A stretch of 15,590 nt of DNA from Chthonomonas sp. UBA2391 (lineage in GTDB: Bacteria > Armatimonadota > Fimbriimonadia > Fimbriimonadales > Fimbriimonadaceae): NCBI GenBank assembly GCA_002343825.1, contig DDSL01000021.1, positions 1 through 15,590 of the forward strand, written 5' to 3'. Under the pieces are notes generated by a model. That model was not told the DNA's origin, did no database searches, and saw only the letters and a list, made by a program, of their open reading frames with translations. Position 1 is the first letter of the stretch; every line of letters begins with the position of its first letter. Shown piece by piece: positions 6,262 to 13,037 of the stretch. The position numbers and the translations under genes were made by a program.

Positions 6262-6860
6262 GAAAGCTCTTCATTCTTACTCTCTTAGCGACCCAAGTCG
6301 CATCGGCTCAAGTCATCGATAAGAACGATTCCGACCAAGTAGGGACTCTATGGAATGACCAAAAAGGGAACGCGTTCACCGATCGAACCGCTCGCCGAAA
6401 GGGAGATATTCTGACCGTGGTGATCAGTGAGGCATCGAGCGCCACTTATACGGCAACGACGAATGCCAGCAAGGCGGATAACAACAGTATCAGCTTGAAC
6501 CTCTTTAACAACATCGTTCAAAGATTGGTGCGCCCTTGGACAAGCCAAGATAGTAGTAGCAATCAAGGAACTGGAACGACCACTCGCAATGGCAAAGTGA
6601 CGGCCAGGATGGCCGTTGTTGTGACCGACGTTCTTCCGAACGGTAATTTGCTGATCGAAGGTGGACGAACGCTGATGGTCAATAAAGAATTGCAGACCTT
6701 CAAGATCACCGGCATCGTCCGACGCGACGACGTCAAGAGTGATAACACCGTGATGAGTGAGAACATTGCCGAGGCGGATATCCGGCTAGAAGGCAAGGGG
6801 CTCATCCAAGACCGGCAACGGCGAGGCCTGTTAACTCAGCTTCTCGACTGGCTGTTCTAG
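6258..6860 (+). CDS. flgH: Flagellar L-ring protein FlgH, apparently not a lipoprotein
   Basis: This 200-residue protein forms the ring in the outer membrane that surrounds the distal rod. Hallmarks: GTLWNDQKGNAFTDRTARRKGDILTVVISE near the N-terminus, then RMAVVVTDVLPNGNLLIEGGRTLMVNKELQ, the ITGIVRRDDVKSDNTVMSENIAEADI block and the terminal GLLTQLLDWLF. Length is slightly below the usual 220-230. The signal peptide MRKLFILTLLATQVASAQ ends in a type I site (ASA) with no cysteine, whereas many FlgH proteins are lipoproteins. The start codon is TTG, overlapping the flgA stop by four bases (TTGA); a downstream start would remove the signal peptide. The stop codon TAG is the first part of an AGGAGA ribosome-binding site for the next small ORF. 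Confidence 0.95.
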   Translation: MRKLFILTLLATQVASAQVIDKNDSDQVGTLWNDQKGNAFTDRTARRKGDILTVVISEASSATYTATTNASKADNNSISLNLFNNIVQRLVRPWTSQDSSSNQGTGTTTRNGKVTARMAVVVTDVLPNGNLLIEGGRTLMVNKELQTFKITGIVRRDDVKSDNTVMSENIAEADIRLEGKGLIQDRQRRGLLTQLLDWLF

Positions 6861-6869
6861 GAGATTTTG

Positions 6870-7004
6870 ATGATGAATCCGAGAGACCGCGTGATGAAAC
6901 TTGCTAAGACGCCTCGGCGAGAGCAAGAAGATTACAAGACAAAGAACAGCGAGAAGCGCCCTGCTTCCAAGCCCCCTACAAGAAAGGAAGTCAGCGAAAA
7001 ATGA
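6870..7004 (+). CDS. Small basic ORF of 44 codons between flgH and flgI, unknown function
   Basis: The ORF opens with tandem ATG ATG (6870, 6873) and encodes 44 residues, beginning MMNPRDRVMKLAKTPR. I count 14 Lys/Arg against 7 Asp/Glu, and the second half is rich in Lys and Pro (KRPASKPPTRKE). There is no hydrophobic segment, so the product would be cytoplasmic and probably disordered. Coding evidence: AGGAGA (6859-6864) lies 5 bases upstream and overlaps the flgH stop, and the stop TGA (7002-7004) overlaps the flgI ATG (7001-7003) in the ATGA arrangement used elsewhere in this operon. It is in the same frame as flgH, separated by TAG and three codons. Alternatives are a translational-coupling leader for flgI or a remnant extension of flgH; FlgH already ends at its usual C-terminus, which argues against the latter. 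I recognise no family. Confidence 0.7.
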   Translation: MMNPRDRVMKLAKTPRREQEDYKTKNSEKRPASKPPTRKEVSEK

Positions 7005-8185
7005 GAGCCCTGTTGATTTTCACCGGTAGCCTTCTCTTCGGCTTGGCGAGTGCTCAAGACACCGCTCAAGATGCGATTCCGAAGCCTGCAGAAAAGAAGC
7101 CACCCGCCGTCCGAGTGAGCCCCACTGCGGCCGAGAGCGAGGGCATCGAGGTCCGCATTAAGGACATCGCGAGGTTTCGTGGAGTCCGAGGCAATCAGCT
7201 TTTGGGCTATGGTCTAGTCGTCGGTTTGGCCGGGACCGGGGATAGCAACAAGACCCCCTTCACTGCGACCCTCTTGGCGAACGCCATGCGGAAGTTCGGC
7301 ACGCAGATCGACCCGAAATTGCTGCAAGCCAAAAACGTGGCGGCGGTGGCCGTGACGGCCGAGTTGCAACCGTTTGCGACTCCCGGAAACCGACTTGACA
7401 TCACCGTTCAGAGCATTGGCGACGCCAAGAGCCTCTACGGCGGGACGCTTCTCCAGACCCCACTCTATGCGCAGAGCGACGACGAGCACGCGATGGCGGT
7501 TGCTCAAGGCCCTTTGAGTGTGGGCGGAGCCAGCGCCAGTGGCGGCGGGAGTAGCGCCACCAAGAATCACGTCAACGCGGGCCGAATTCCCGGCGGCGGA
7601 TTCGTCGAGCGAGTTCCCCCGTTCCAGATGGTGTTCGAAGGCAACAAGCTCTACCTTGAACTCGACGATGCCGACCTAACGACCGCGAGTCGGGTGGCCG
7701 AGGCACTCGGAAAGCGCTTTCCGAGCCTGGTCACTCGGGCCCAAGATGGAGGCACAATCGAAGTGAGTCTGCCGACCACCGAAGACCCGGTGATGGTCAT
7801 GAGCCGAATCGAGAGCACCACGGTCTTTGCCGACATCCCGGCTCTGGTGGTGGTCGATGAGCGAACGGGAACGATCGTCGTGGGCGGAAACGTCAAGATC
7901 GGGCCGGCTCTCATCACCCGTGGCGCGCTCAAGGTCAGCATCGCTCGATATCCGGTCATTAGCCAACCCGCTCCCCTCAGCGGCGGAGTCACGGTGGTGG
8001 ATAGCGAAGTGGATATCCAGATCGACGAAGACCGAGCGAAAGTCGGCGAGGTCCCGGCCTATGCGACGCTCAGCGATTTGGCCAAGCTCTTCGATGCACT
8101 CCAGGTCAGCGCCCAAGACGTCATCGCTATCCTCCAGGCCCTGCGACAACAGGGAGCTCTCAAGGCGAGGATCAAGGTGCAATGA
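7001..8185 (+). CDS. flgI: Flagellar P-ring protein FlgI
   Basis: This 394-residue secreted protein polymerises around the rod in the peptidoglycan layer, assisted by FlgA. The signal peptide is MRALLIFTGSLLFGLASA. The canonical core starts near residue 51 (VRIKDIARFRGVRGNQLLGYGLVVGL) and continues with GTGDSNKTPFT, the ASGGGSSATKNHVNAGRIPGG block, FVERVPPF, and a C-terminal SGGVTVVDSEVDIQIDE segment with LSDLAKLFDALQVSAQDVIAILQAL. The protein is about 30 residues longer than the E. coli protein, because residues ~19-50 form a Pro/Lys-rich segment between the signal peptide and the core. AAGGAAG (6984-6990) lies 10 bases before the ATG, and the start overlaps the stop of the small ORF. Its own stop overlaps the flgJ start by ATGA. 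Confidence 0.97.
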   Translation: MRALLIFTGSLLFGLASAQDTAQDAIPKPAEKKPPAVRVSPTAAESEGIEVRIKDIARFRGVRGNQLLGYGLVVGLAGTGDSNKTPFTATLLANAMRKFGTQIDPKLLQAKNVAAVAVTAELQPFATPGNRLDITVQSIGDAKSLYGGTLLQTPLYAQSDDEHAMAVAQGPLSVGGASASGGGSSATKNHVNAGRIPGGGFVERVPPFQMVFEGNKLYLELDDADLTTASRVAEALGKRFPSLVTRAQDGGTIEVSLPTTEDPVMVMSRIESTTVFADIPALVVVDERTGTIVVGGNVKIGPALITRGALKVSIARYPVISQPAPLSGGVTVVDSEVDIQIDEDRAKVGEVPAYATLSDLAKLFDALQVSAQDVIAILQALRQQGALKARIKVQ

Positions 8186-8568
8186 GACTCGAACAACCCA
8201 TCTTGAATGCGCTCGGAAAGAAGCCAGGCGACGCCCTCTTCAAAAGCGGGAAGTTTGAGCTCAAGCTGAGCGATATCTCGCCAGAGGGGCAGAAAAAGCT
8301 TGAGAAACTCTTTGACTCTACGGAAAAGTTTGAGGCCCAACTGCTGAAACAGATGCTCCAAGTCATGGAGCGGACGGTCCAGCGGGCCAGCGAAGAATCC
8401 GGGATGTCCCAACTCGGCCGCGACCTCTTTCACGATTCGATGAGCGAACACCTGGCTAAGTCGCCGGGGTTCAAGCTTGGCGACATCCTCTTTCGTCAAT
8501 TGGCCGATCAGGTGCTCCAACCCGAGATGGCCCGACTGATTCAAAACACCCCAAAGGAACAATCATGA
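8182..8568 (+). CDS. flgJ: FlgJ-like rod-binding protein, single domain
   Basis: This 128-residue protein matches the N-terminal rod-binding domain of FlgJ: FEAQLLKQMLQVMERTV, then DLFHDSMSEHLAKSPGFKLGDILFRQL (the FlgJ Y/F-x-x-M-x-x-x-x-A-x-x-ggiGla-type helix pair). In enterobacteria FlgJ also carries a peptidoglycan hydrolase domain. That domain is absent here, so wall penetration must rely on another enzyme, as in many bacteria with short FlgJ. The role is rod capping or scaffolding in the periplasm. There is no signal peptide, consistent with flagellar type III export. The start overlaps the flgI stop (ATGA) and the stop overlaps the flgN start (ATGA), so the three genes are probably translationally coupled. 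Confidence 0.85.
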   Translation: MRLEQPILNALGKKPGDALFKSGKFELKLSDISPEGQKKLEKLFDSTEKFEAQLLKQMLQVMERTVQRASEESGMSQLGRDLFHDSMSEHLAKSPGFKLGDILFRQLADQVLQPEMARLIQNTPKEQS

Positions 8569-9038
8569 CCCGAACCCGTGAACTACAACGGCACTGGTGG
8601 GACTGGCTGAGTACCTCCGAGCGCTTGCTTCGGTGGCTCAACGAGCAAACCCGTGCCCTGATCCGCCGCGACGTACCGACGGTGGAATCGCTCCAGACCA
8701 ACCTGGACGAGATGATCGCCAAGATGCAACAGATCGATGATCGCGCTGTGGCTTCCGTACTCAAGCTGGCCGAAGAACTCGGGGTCGAACCCAATCTTCG
8801 AGGTTTGTCGGGGGCGCTTCCTAAGGCCGAAGCACAGCAGATCCAAGGACTCGCCAACCGCATCAAGGCCGCCTCGCAAACCATCGACACCACGATGGAA
8901 CGAAATCGGCGCCTGATCGAGAACGAGTTGGACTTTATGCATGCCACGGCGGCCATCGTGATGAAGGCCGCGACCGAGTCGGAAGGGCGGTTTGCGACCC
9001 AGGCAGCCACCCCGGTTTTGGTTGACCAAGCCGCCTAA
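8565..9038 (+). CDS. flgN: FlgN export chaperone for hook-filament junction proteins
   Basis: This 157-residue, mostly helical protein is placed directly before flgK and flgL, the clients of the FlgN chaperone. The pattern fits the FlgN family: a long N-terminal helix with conserved aromatic and leucine residues (WWDWLSTSERLLRWLNEQTRALIRRD), a middle helix (LQTNLDEMIAKMQQIDDRAVASVLKLAEELG) and a C-terminal helix (IKAASQTIDTTMERNRRLIENELDFMHA). In the cytoplasm FlgN holds FlgK and FlgL for the export gate. In many Firmicutes and proteobacteria the preceding gene is flgM; here it is flgJ. The start overlaps the flgJ stop by ATGA. Sequence identity in this family is low, so context carries part of the call. 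Confidence 0.8.
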   Translation: MTRTRELQRHWWDWLSTSERLLRWLNEQTRALIRRDVPTVESLQTNLDEMIAKMQQIDDRAVASVLKLAEELGVEPNLRGLSGALPKAEAQQIQGLANRIKAASQTIDTTMERNRRLIENELDFMHATAAIVMKAATESEGRFATQAATPVLVDQAA

Positions 9039-9055
9039 GCCCCGGGGAGACCTCC

Positions 9056-10441
9056 ATGCCAAGTCCATTTCACGGCATCGACACCTCGGCGCGCGCGCTT
9101 AGGGCCTTCCAGCGGATGCTGGAGACCACGGGTCACAACATCGCGAACGTCAACACCCGTGGGTACTCGCGCCAAACCGTCGATTTGAGCACCTCCGAGC
9201 CACTGCGCTACTTCCAGATGGGCGAGCGCTCTCTGGGCACCGGGGTTATCGTCGGCAGCATCAACCGTTCAAGGGATCTGTTCCTAGAGAGTCGGATGCG
9301 CAACGCCACCGGCGACATGACGCGCTACCAAACGATGGCGACCAACGTGAAAGGCATTCTCGGGGTCTTGCGTGAACCCGGAGCGGACGGAATCTCGGCC
9401 GCCCTTGGTAAGTTCTTTGACTCTTGGAGCGGGCTTGCGAGCAATCCGGCCGAGAATGCGAACCGCCTGGCTGTCCAAACGGCCGGCAAGGACCTGGCTG
9501 GTCGGATACGGGCCGCTTGGCAAGAATTCAACACTCAAAACCTTCAGAAAACCGACGAAATCACGTCCGCGATCGCCCAAGTCAACGATTTGGGGAAAAC
9601 GATCAGCGACCTCAACGACCAGATCCGGGCCCAACTCGCGACCGGCGGCCAGCCCAACGATCTAATGGATTCCCGCGACCTTGCGATTCGGGATCTCAGC
9701 CAACTCGTAAACGTTAACACCACGCAGCTTGGAGATGGCACGATCACGGTGAACGTCAGCGAGTTCACTCTTGTCGACACGACGGGGTACCGCACGTTGC
9801 CCGATACGTACGATCCGGCCACGGGACGGATCACCGGATGGACGGTGCCGGTTCAGATTCGCAGTGGCCAGCTCTCGGGCCTGTTGCAGTCAGTCGGCCA
9901 AAACCAGGCCGCGATGGATCAACTGGACGACCTTGCCAACAACTTGCGGACCCACATCAACACGTTGCACCTCACGGGGACCAATCCCAACGGCACGACC
10001 GGAATCCGGTTCTTCAACGATGTCGCCGTGCCCCCACAGACCGGAGCGGTCGACTTCGACCTGAGTGCCGACGTCCTCGCCGACTTCCGCAACATCTCGA
10101 ACAGTACAAGTGGGGCCAGCGGCGATGGAGGACTCGCGCTCAGCATCGCCAATGCCCGTCGCACCAGCATCGCCGCGCTGGGCAACAAGACCTTCATCGA
10201 CTTCCACAAGGATGAGGTCACCCGGCTGGGCGGCGATGCCGCGTTCTATCAGAGCGTCGCCGATACCCAGTCCGCAATCCTCAACCAGATTGATCAGCAA
10301 CAGCAGTCGGTGAGCGGGGTGAACCTAGACGACGAGATGGCCAACATGCTTCGATTCCAAAGAGCCTATCAAGCGGCGGCCAAGACTCTGACGACGTTCG
10401 ACCAAGTTACCGAAGATTTAATCAATATGCTGCGAAGATAA
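9056..10441 (+). CDS. flgK: Flagellar hook-filament junction protein 1 FlgK
   Basis: This 461-residue junction protein sits between hook and filament and is exported by the flagellar apparatus with FlgN help. The N-terminus has the axial-protein signature GHNIANVNTRGYSRQ (about 26-40), followed by GVIVGSINRSRDLFLESRMRN and the conserved helix SALGKFFDSWSGLASNPAEN. The C-terminus has SGVNLDDEMANMLRFQRAYQAAAKTLTTFDQVTEDLINML, the FlgK hallmark. It is shorter than the enterobacterial protein (~547), mainly in the central surface domain, which is usual for many phyla. GGGGAGA (9044-9050) lies five bases before the ATG. It follows flgN by 17 bases and precedes flgL by 17 bases. Confidence 0.96.
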   Translation: MPSPFHGIDTSARALRAFQRMLETTGHNIANVNTRGYSRQTVDLSTSEPLRYFQMGERSLGTGVIVGSINRSRDLFLESRMRNATGDMTRYQTMATNVKGILGVLREPGADGISAALGKFFDSWSGLASNPAENANRLAVQTAGKDLAGRIRAAWQEFNTQNLQKTDEITSAIAQVNDLGKTISDLNDQIRAQLATGGQPNDLMDSRDLAIRDLSQLVNVNTTQLGDGTITVNVSEFTLVDTTGYRTLPDTYDPATGRITGWTVPVQIRSGQLSGLLQSVGQNQAAMDQLDDLANNLRTHINTLHLTGTNPNGTTGIRFFNDVAVPPQTGAVDFDLSADVLADFRNISNSTSGASGDGGLALSIANARRTSIAALGNKTFIDFHKDEVTRLGGDAAFYQSVADTQSAILNQIDQQQQSVSGVNLDDEMANMLRFQRAYQAAAKTLTTFDQVTEDLINMLRR

Positions 10442-10458
10442 CCGGGAAGGAGTGGTGA

Positions 10459-11343
10459 ATGAGTAGGATCGGAACGCGCTATCAATACGACAACTACAGT
10501 CGGACGATTCAGCAAACCTACGGCCGCATGGTGCGGACGCAACAGGAATTGCTGACGGGAAAGCGTGCCGACCTAAGCGTCAACAACCCGGCCGGAACCG
10601 CGGTCGTCGTGCGAAGTAGCGTTCTCAAGAACGCCGTCGTCCAGTATCAGAACAATCTGGTCAGCGCGAACGATTATCTCAAAAACTCCGAGAGTGCCCT
10701 CGGCGAGATCAACACGCTGCTCCAAGAGGCGTATCAATTGGGCCTACAGGGCGCCAACAGCTCGACCGACCAAGCGGCTCGCGATGTGATGGCCAATCAA
10801 GTTTCAGCGCTTCAGCGGCGACTGGTGGAACTCGGCAACGCCCAAGGCGGAAGCAACCAATATCTCTTTGGGGGTCAGCTCAACACCTCGGCTCCATTCG
10901 CCGTCGCAGGTCCCACGGTAGCCTTTTCAGGTGACAACAACGACGTGGTCGTGGAAGTGGCCGCCGGGCAAACTCTGCCCGTCAACACTCGGGCCGGGAC
11001 CATGATCACCAACGCCTATAATGCCCTAGAATCCCTGCGGAGCAACCTCCAATCCGGCAGCCTTTCGCTGATCAGCGGCGCAGACTTGCAGGCCCTCCAA
11101 TCAAGTATGGCCACGGTTCGAACCGAACGCGGCCGCATCGGCGCAAGTCTACAAGAGGTCCAAACCCGAACCACCCAAAACACGCGACGGATCGACGAGC
11201 TTACGGAACGCATTGCCGACGTGGAAGAGGTCGATATGGCCGAAGCCCTGACCGAATTTCAACTGGCTCAGACGGCCTATCAAGCCGCCCTGACCAGCAT
11301 CACCCAGGCCCAACGACTCAGCCTGATGGACTACATCCGATGA
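10459..11343 (+). CDS. flgL: Flagellar hook-filament junction protein 2 FlgL
   Basis: This 294-residue, flagellin-like protein forms the second junction layer below the filament. The N-terminal helix MSRIGTRYQYDNYSRTIQQTYGRMVRTQQELLTGKRADLSVNNPAG fits FlgL, including the G-K-R and N-N-P-A-G features. The C-terminal helix, MAEALTEFQLAQTAYQAALTSITQAQRLSLMDYIR, is typical, with the SLMDYI ending shared by FlgL and flagellins. Length is close to the usual ~300. AAGGAG (10447-10452) lies six bases before the ATG. The stop overlaps the fliW start by ATGA, coupling translation of a filament-class protein to its assembly regulator. It is not flagellin itself, because it follows flgK and lacks the length and terminal pattern of FliC. 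Confidence 0.95.
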   Translation: MSRIGTRYQYDNYSRTIQQTYGRMVRTQQELLTGKRADLSVNNPAGTAVVVRSSVLKNAVVQYQNNLVSANDYLKNSESALGEINTLLQEAYQLGLQGANSSTDQAARDVMANQVSALQRRLVELGNAQGGSNQYLFGGQLNTSAPFAVAGPTVAFSGDNNDVVVEVAAGQTLPVNTRAGTMITNAYNALESLRSNLQSGSLSLISGADLQALQSSMATVRTERGRIGASLQEVQTRTTQNTRRIDELTERIADVEEVDMAEALTEFQLAQTAYQAALTSITQAQRLSLMDYIR

Positions 11344-11807
11344 CAGAAGTGACTCAACTCTTGACAACACGATTCGGGGCGGTGGAGTATCACGCCGACG
11401 ACGTGATCGAGTTTCGCCAGGGCCTGATTGGGTTTCCCGACCTGCAGTCGTTCTTGGTGCTTCAGCACAAAGAAGGGTCACCCTTTCGATGGTTGCAGTC
11501 GATCGACGACCCGGCCGTCGCATTCTTGATGACCGAGCCCCTGATCTACTGTCCCGACTACGCCCCCGACCTCGATGAGCGCACCGCCACCGAATTGGAA
11601 ATCTCAGAAGAGACGGCTCGGCTGGTTTTTTGCCTTGTGACGATCCCCAAAGGTCAACCCGAGGCCATGACACTCAATTTGGCCGGTCCGATCCTGATCA
11701 ATGCGGAAAACAAGCGGGCCAAACAAGTCGTTCTAGAGGATCCTCGATACGAAATCAAGTATTCTCCCAACTCTGGGAGTAACTCCGCGGAGCCTGCCGC
11801 CGCCTAG
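11340..11807 (+). CDS. fliW: Flagellar assembly factor FliW
   Basis: This 155-residue protein is the FliW antagonist of CsrA. In Bacillus and Campylobacter FliW binds either flagellin or CsrA, so that flagellin export frees FliW to sequester CsrA and relieve repression of flagellin translation. Recognised features are TTRFGAVEYHADDVIEFRQGLIGFPDLQSFLVL, SPFRWLQSIDDPAVAFLMTEP, and NLAGPILINAENKRAKQVVL near the C-terminus. Length is normal. The position between flgL and csrA is the classical arrangement in Firmicutes, spirochaetes and other deep-branching phyla. The start overlaps the flgL stop by ATGA. A 44-base gap separates it from csrA. Confidence 0.95.
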   Translation: MTEVTQLLTTRFGAVEYHADDVIEFRQGLIGFPDLQSFLVLQHKEGSPFRWLQSIDDPAVAFLMTEPLIYCPDYAPDLDERTATELEISEETARLVFCLVTIPKGQPEAMTLNLAGPILINAENKRAKQVVLEDPRYEIKYSPNSGSNSAEPAAA

Positions 11808-11829
11808 CCAATTGCGGGGCATCACCGCC

Positions 11830-11851
11830 GGACGCCACGGAGGGCGCCGAC
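11830..11851 (+). promoter_or_regulatory. csrA leader with two GGA motifs, one in the Shine-Dalgarno
   Basis: GGA occurs at 11830-11832 and again at 11839-11841 inside the GGAGGG ribosome-binding site of csrA, seven bases before its ATG. Paired GGA sites spaced this way in a csrA leader are what autorepression by CsrA would use in organisms where it has been shown. No convincing stem-loop presenting either GGA was found, so this is suggestive only. Confidence 0.3.
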
Positions 11852-12058
11852 ATGCTCGTATTAACCCGAAAAGTCAACCAAAGCATCATCATCGACGGCG
11901 GAATCGAAGTCGTCGTGCTTGAGGTGCGTGGCGAACAGGTTCGCCTCGGGATCAAGGCACCGAAGAATGTGCCGGTGCACCGAAAGGAGATTTTCGACCA
12001 GATCCAAGACGAGAACGTGGCCGCGAGCGATATCTCTCCAGAAGACATCCCCGACTAA
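11852..12058 (+). CDS. csrA: Carbon storage / flagellin translation regulator CsrA
   Basis: This 68-residue RNA-binding protein represses translation by covering GGA motifs at ribosome-binding sites. The signature is intact: MLVLTRKVNQSIIIDGGIEV (beta-strand 1 with Leu4 and Arg6), VRLGIKAPKNVPVHRKEIF with Arg44 in the V-H-R-x-E-I motif, and a C-terminal helix. Leu4, Arg6 and Arg44 contribute to RNA binding in studied family members. Length falls in the longer, FliW-linked CsrA class (~70 residues), whose C-terminal extension is used for FliW binding in Bacillus. GGAGGG seven bases before the ATG is a strong Shine-Dalgarno. It is the last clearly flagellar gene of the operon. Confidence 0.97.
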   Translation: MLVLTRKVNQSIIIDGGIEVVVLEVRGEQVRLGIKAPKNVPVHRKEIFDQIQDENVAASDISPEDIPD

Positions 12059-12059
12059 G

Positions 12060-12065
12060 TACACT
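12060..12065 (+). promoter_or_regulatory. Putative -10 box (TACACT) upstream of the D-aminopeptidase gene
   Basis: TACACT ends eight bases before the ATG at 12074, and no Shine-Dalgarno is seen between csrA and this ATG. A transcript starting at or one to two bases before the ATG would be leaderless or nearly so. Alternatively the gene is simply the last one on the flagellar transcript with a poor ribosome-binding site. No -35 hexamer is recognised. Confidence 0.3.
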
Positions 12066-12073
12066 CTGCCCCG

Positions 12074-12916
12074 ATGCGGGTCTTTATCTCGGCCGACATG
12101 GAGGGCATTAGTGGCCTCGTCTCTTGGTCCCAGTGCGGACGGCCCAACAGCAACCATTACGACTACGCCTATGCGCGCGAGCGGATGACGGCCGACGTCA
12201 ATGCCGCGATTCGAGGCGCCATCGCGGCCGGGGCCAGCGAAGTGGTCGTCAAGGATTCGCACGGCAATAGCAAGAACCTGCTCGCGAGCGATTTGGAAGG
12301 CCACGCCCAGCTCATCAGCGGAATGGGGGCGCGACAAGGCGGGATGATGGTCGGGATCGACCGGACGTTTACCGCCGCTCTCTTGGTGGGATATCACGCG
12401 ATGGCCGGTACCCCGTCGGCGATCATGGAGCACACCATGACCGGCTACGTCCACCGCATGTGGATCAACGGAGCCCTGGCCGGAGAGATCGCCCTGAGCG
12501 CCGCCGTCGCAGGCTGCTTCGACGTCCCGATCGTGATGGTGAGCAGCGACGAAGCTGGGTGCCAGGAGGCCTCCTCGCTCTTGCCTGGAATCATCACCTG
12601 TAGCACCAAGCAAGGCTATGGCCGATACATGGGCAAGCTGGTCCACCCCGAAGAAAGTGTGCGACAGATCCAAGAAGCGGCCCGGCAGGGTGTCGAGAAG
12701 GCAAGTATGTTGGACCCTTGGCTTCCGGATCTTCCAGCGACTTTGCGTTTGGAATTTAACCGTAGCGAGGAGGCCGACGCGGCGATTCAACTCATCGGGG
12801 TCCGCCGCCTTGATGGGTACACAGTCGAATACACCGGCGACAGCTGGGCCGAAGTGCACCAAGCCGCCTGGCAAATGATCCACTACGCGGATTTGGGACA
12901 CAACGCAGACCGGTAA
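12074..12916 (+). CDS. dppA: M55 family D-aminopeptidase (DppA-like), zinc-dependent
   Basis: This 280-residue cytoplasmic metallopeptidase belongs to family M55. Bacillus subtilis DppA cleaves D-Ala-D-Ala and D-Ala-containing peptides. The metal ligands are in place: Asp8 and Glu10 in SADMEG, His63 in KDSHG (equivalent to His60 of DppA), His108 in GYHA (His104) and Glu138 in NGALAGE (Glu133). His120 in MEHT corresponds to the proposed nucleophile region (His115). Length is close to the ~274 of the family. No peptide transporter is adjacent, unlike the dpp operon of Bacillus, so a cytoplasmic peptide-salvage role is only an inference. The gene follows csrA by 15 bases without a Shine-Dalgarno. 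Confidence 0.93.
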   Translation: MRVFISADMEGISGLVSWSQCGRPNSNHYDYAYARERMTADVNAAIRGAIAAGASEVVVKDSHGNSKNLLASDLEGHAQLISGMGARQGGMMVGIDRTFTAALLVGYHAMAGTPSAIMEHTMTGYVHRMWINGALAGEIALSAAVAGCFDVPIVMVSSDEAGCQEASSLLPGIITCSTKQGYGRYMGKLVHPEESVRQIQEAARQGVEKASMLDPWLPDLPATLRLEFNRSEEADAAIQLIGVRRLDGYTVEYTGDSWAEVHQAAWQMIHYADLGHNADR

Positions 12917-12987
12917 CTCTGCGGGCAGCATCGGACAAAGGTCCCGGCCGGGTCAACATTGCGTAACCCGCCGCCCTGACTTGGCCG

Positions 12988-13004
12988 TATACTCTCTGTA
13001 GAGA
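12988..13004 (+). promoter_or_regulatory. Possible promoter of the Met-rich secreted protein gene
   Basis: TATACT (12988-12993) is a near-consensus -10 hexamer and would give a leader of about 40 bases. It is directly followed by the inverted repeat TCTCT-GT-AGAGA (12993-13004), placed over the expected transcription start, which could be an operator or chance. A matching -35 at 17 bp is not evident. Confidence 0.35.
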
Positions 13005-13037
13005 CGGCCTTGCCCCTCCAGACCAGGCCGGAACGAC

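Noticed and set aside
11861..12931. Long minus-strand open frame (356 codons) across csrA and the D-aminopeptidase gene
   Set aside because: Both genes on the plus strand have intact family motifs; the antisense frame is an artefact of GC-rich codon use.
12943..12952. CCCGGCCGGG palindrome after the D-aminopeptidase gene as a terminator
   Set aside because: It has no usable loop and no following T-run; the region shows no convincing terminator.
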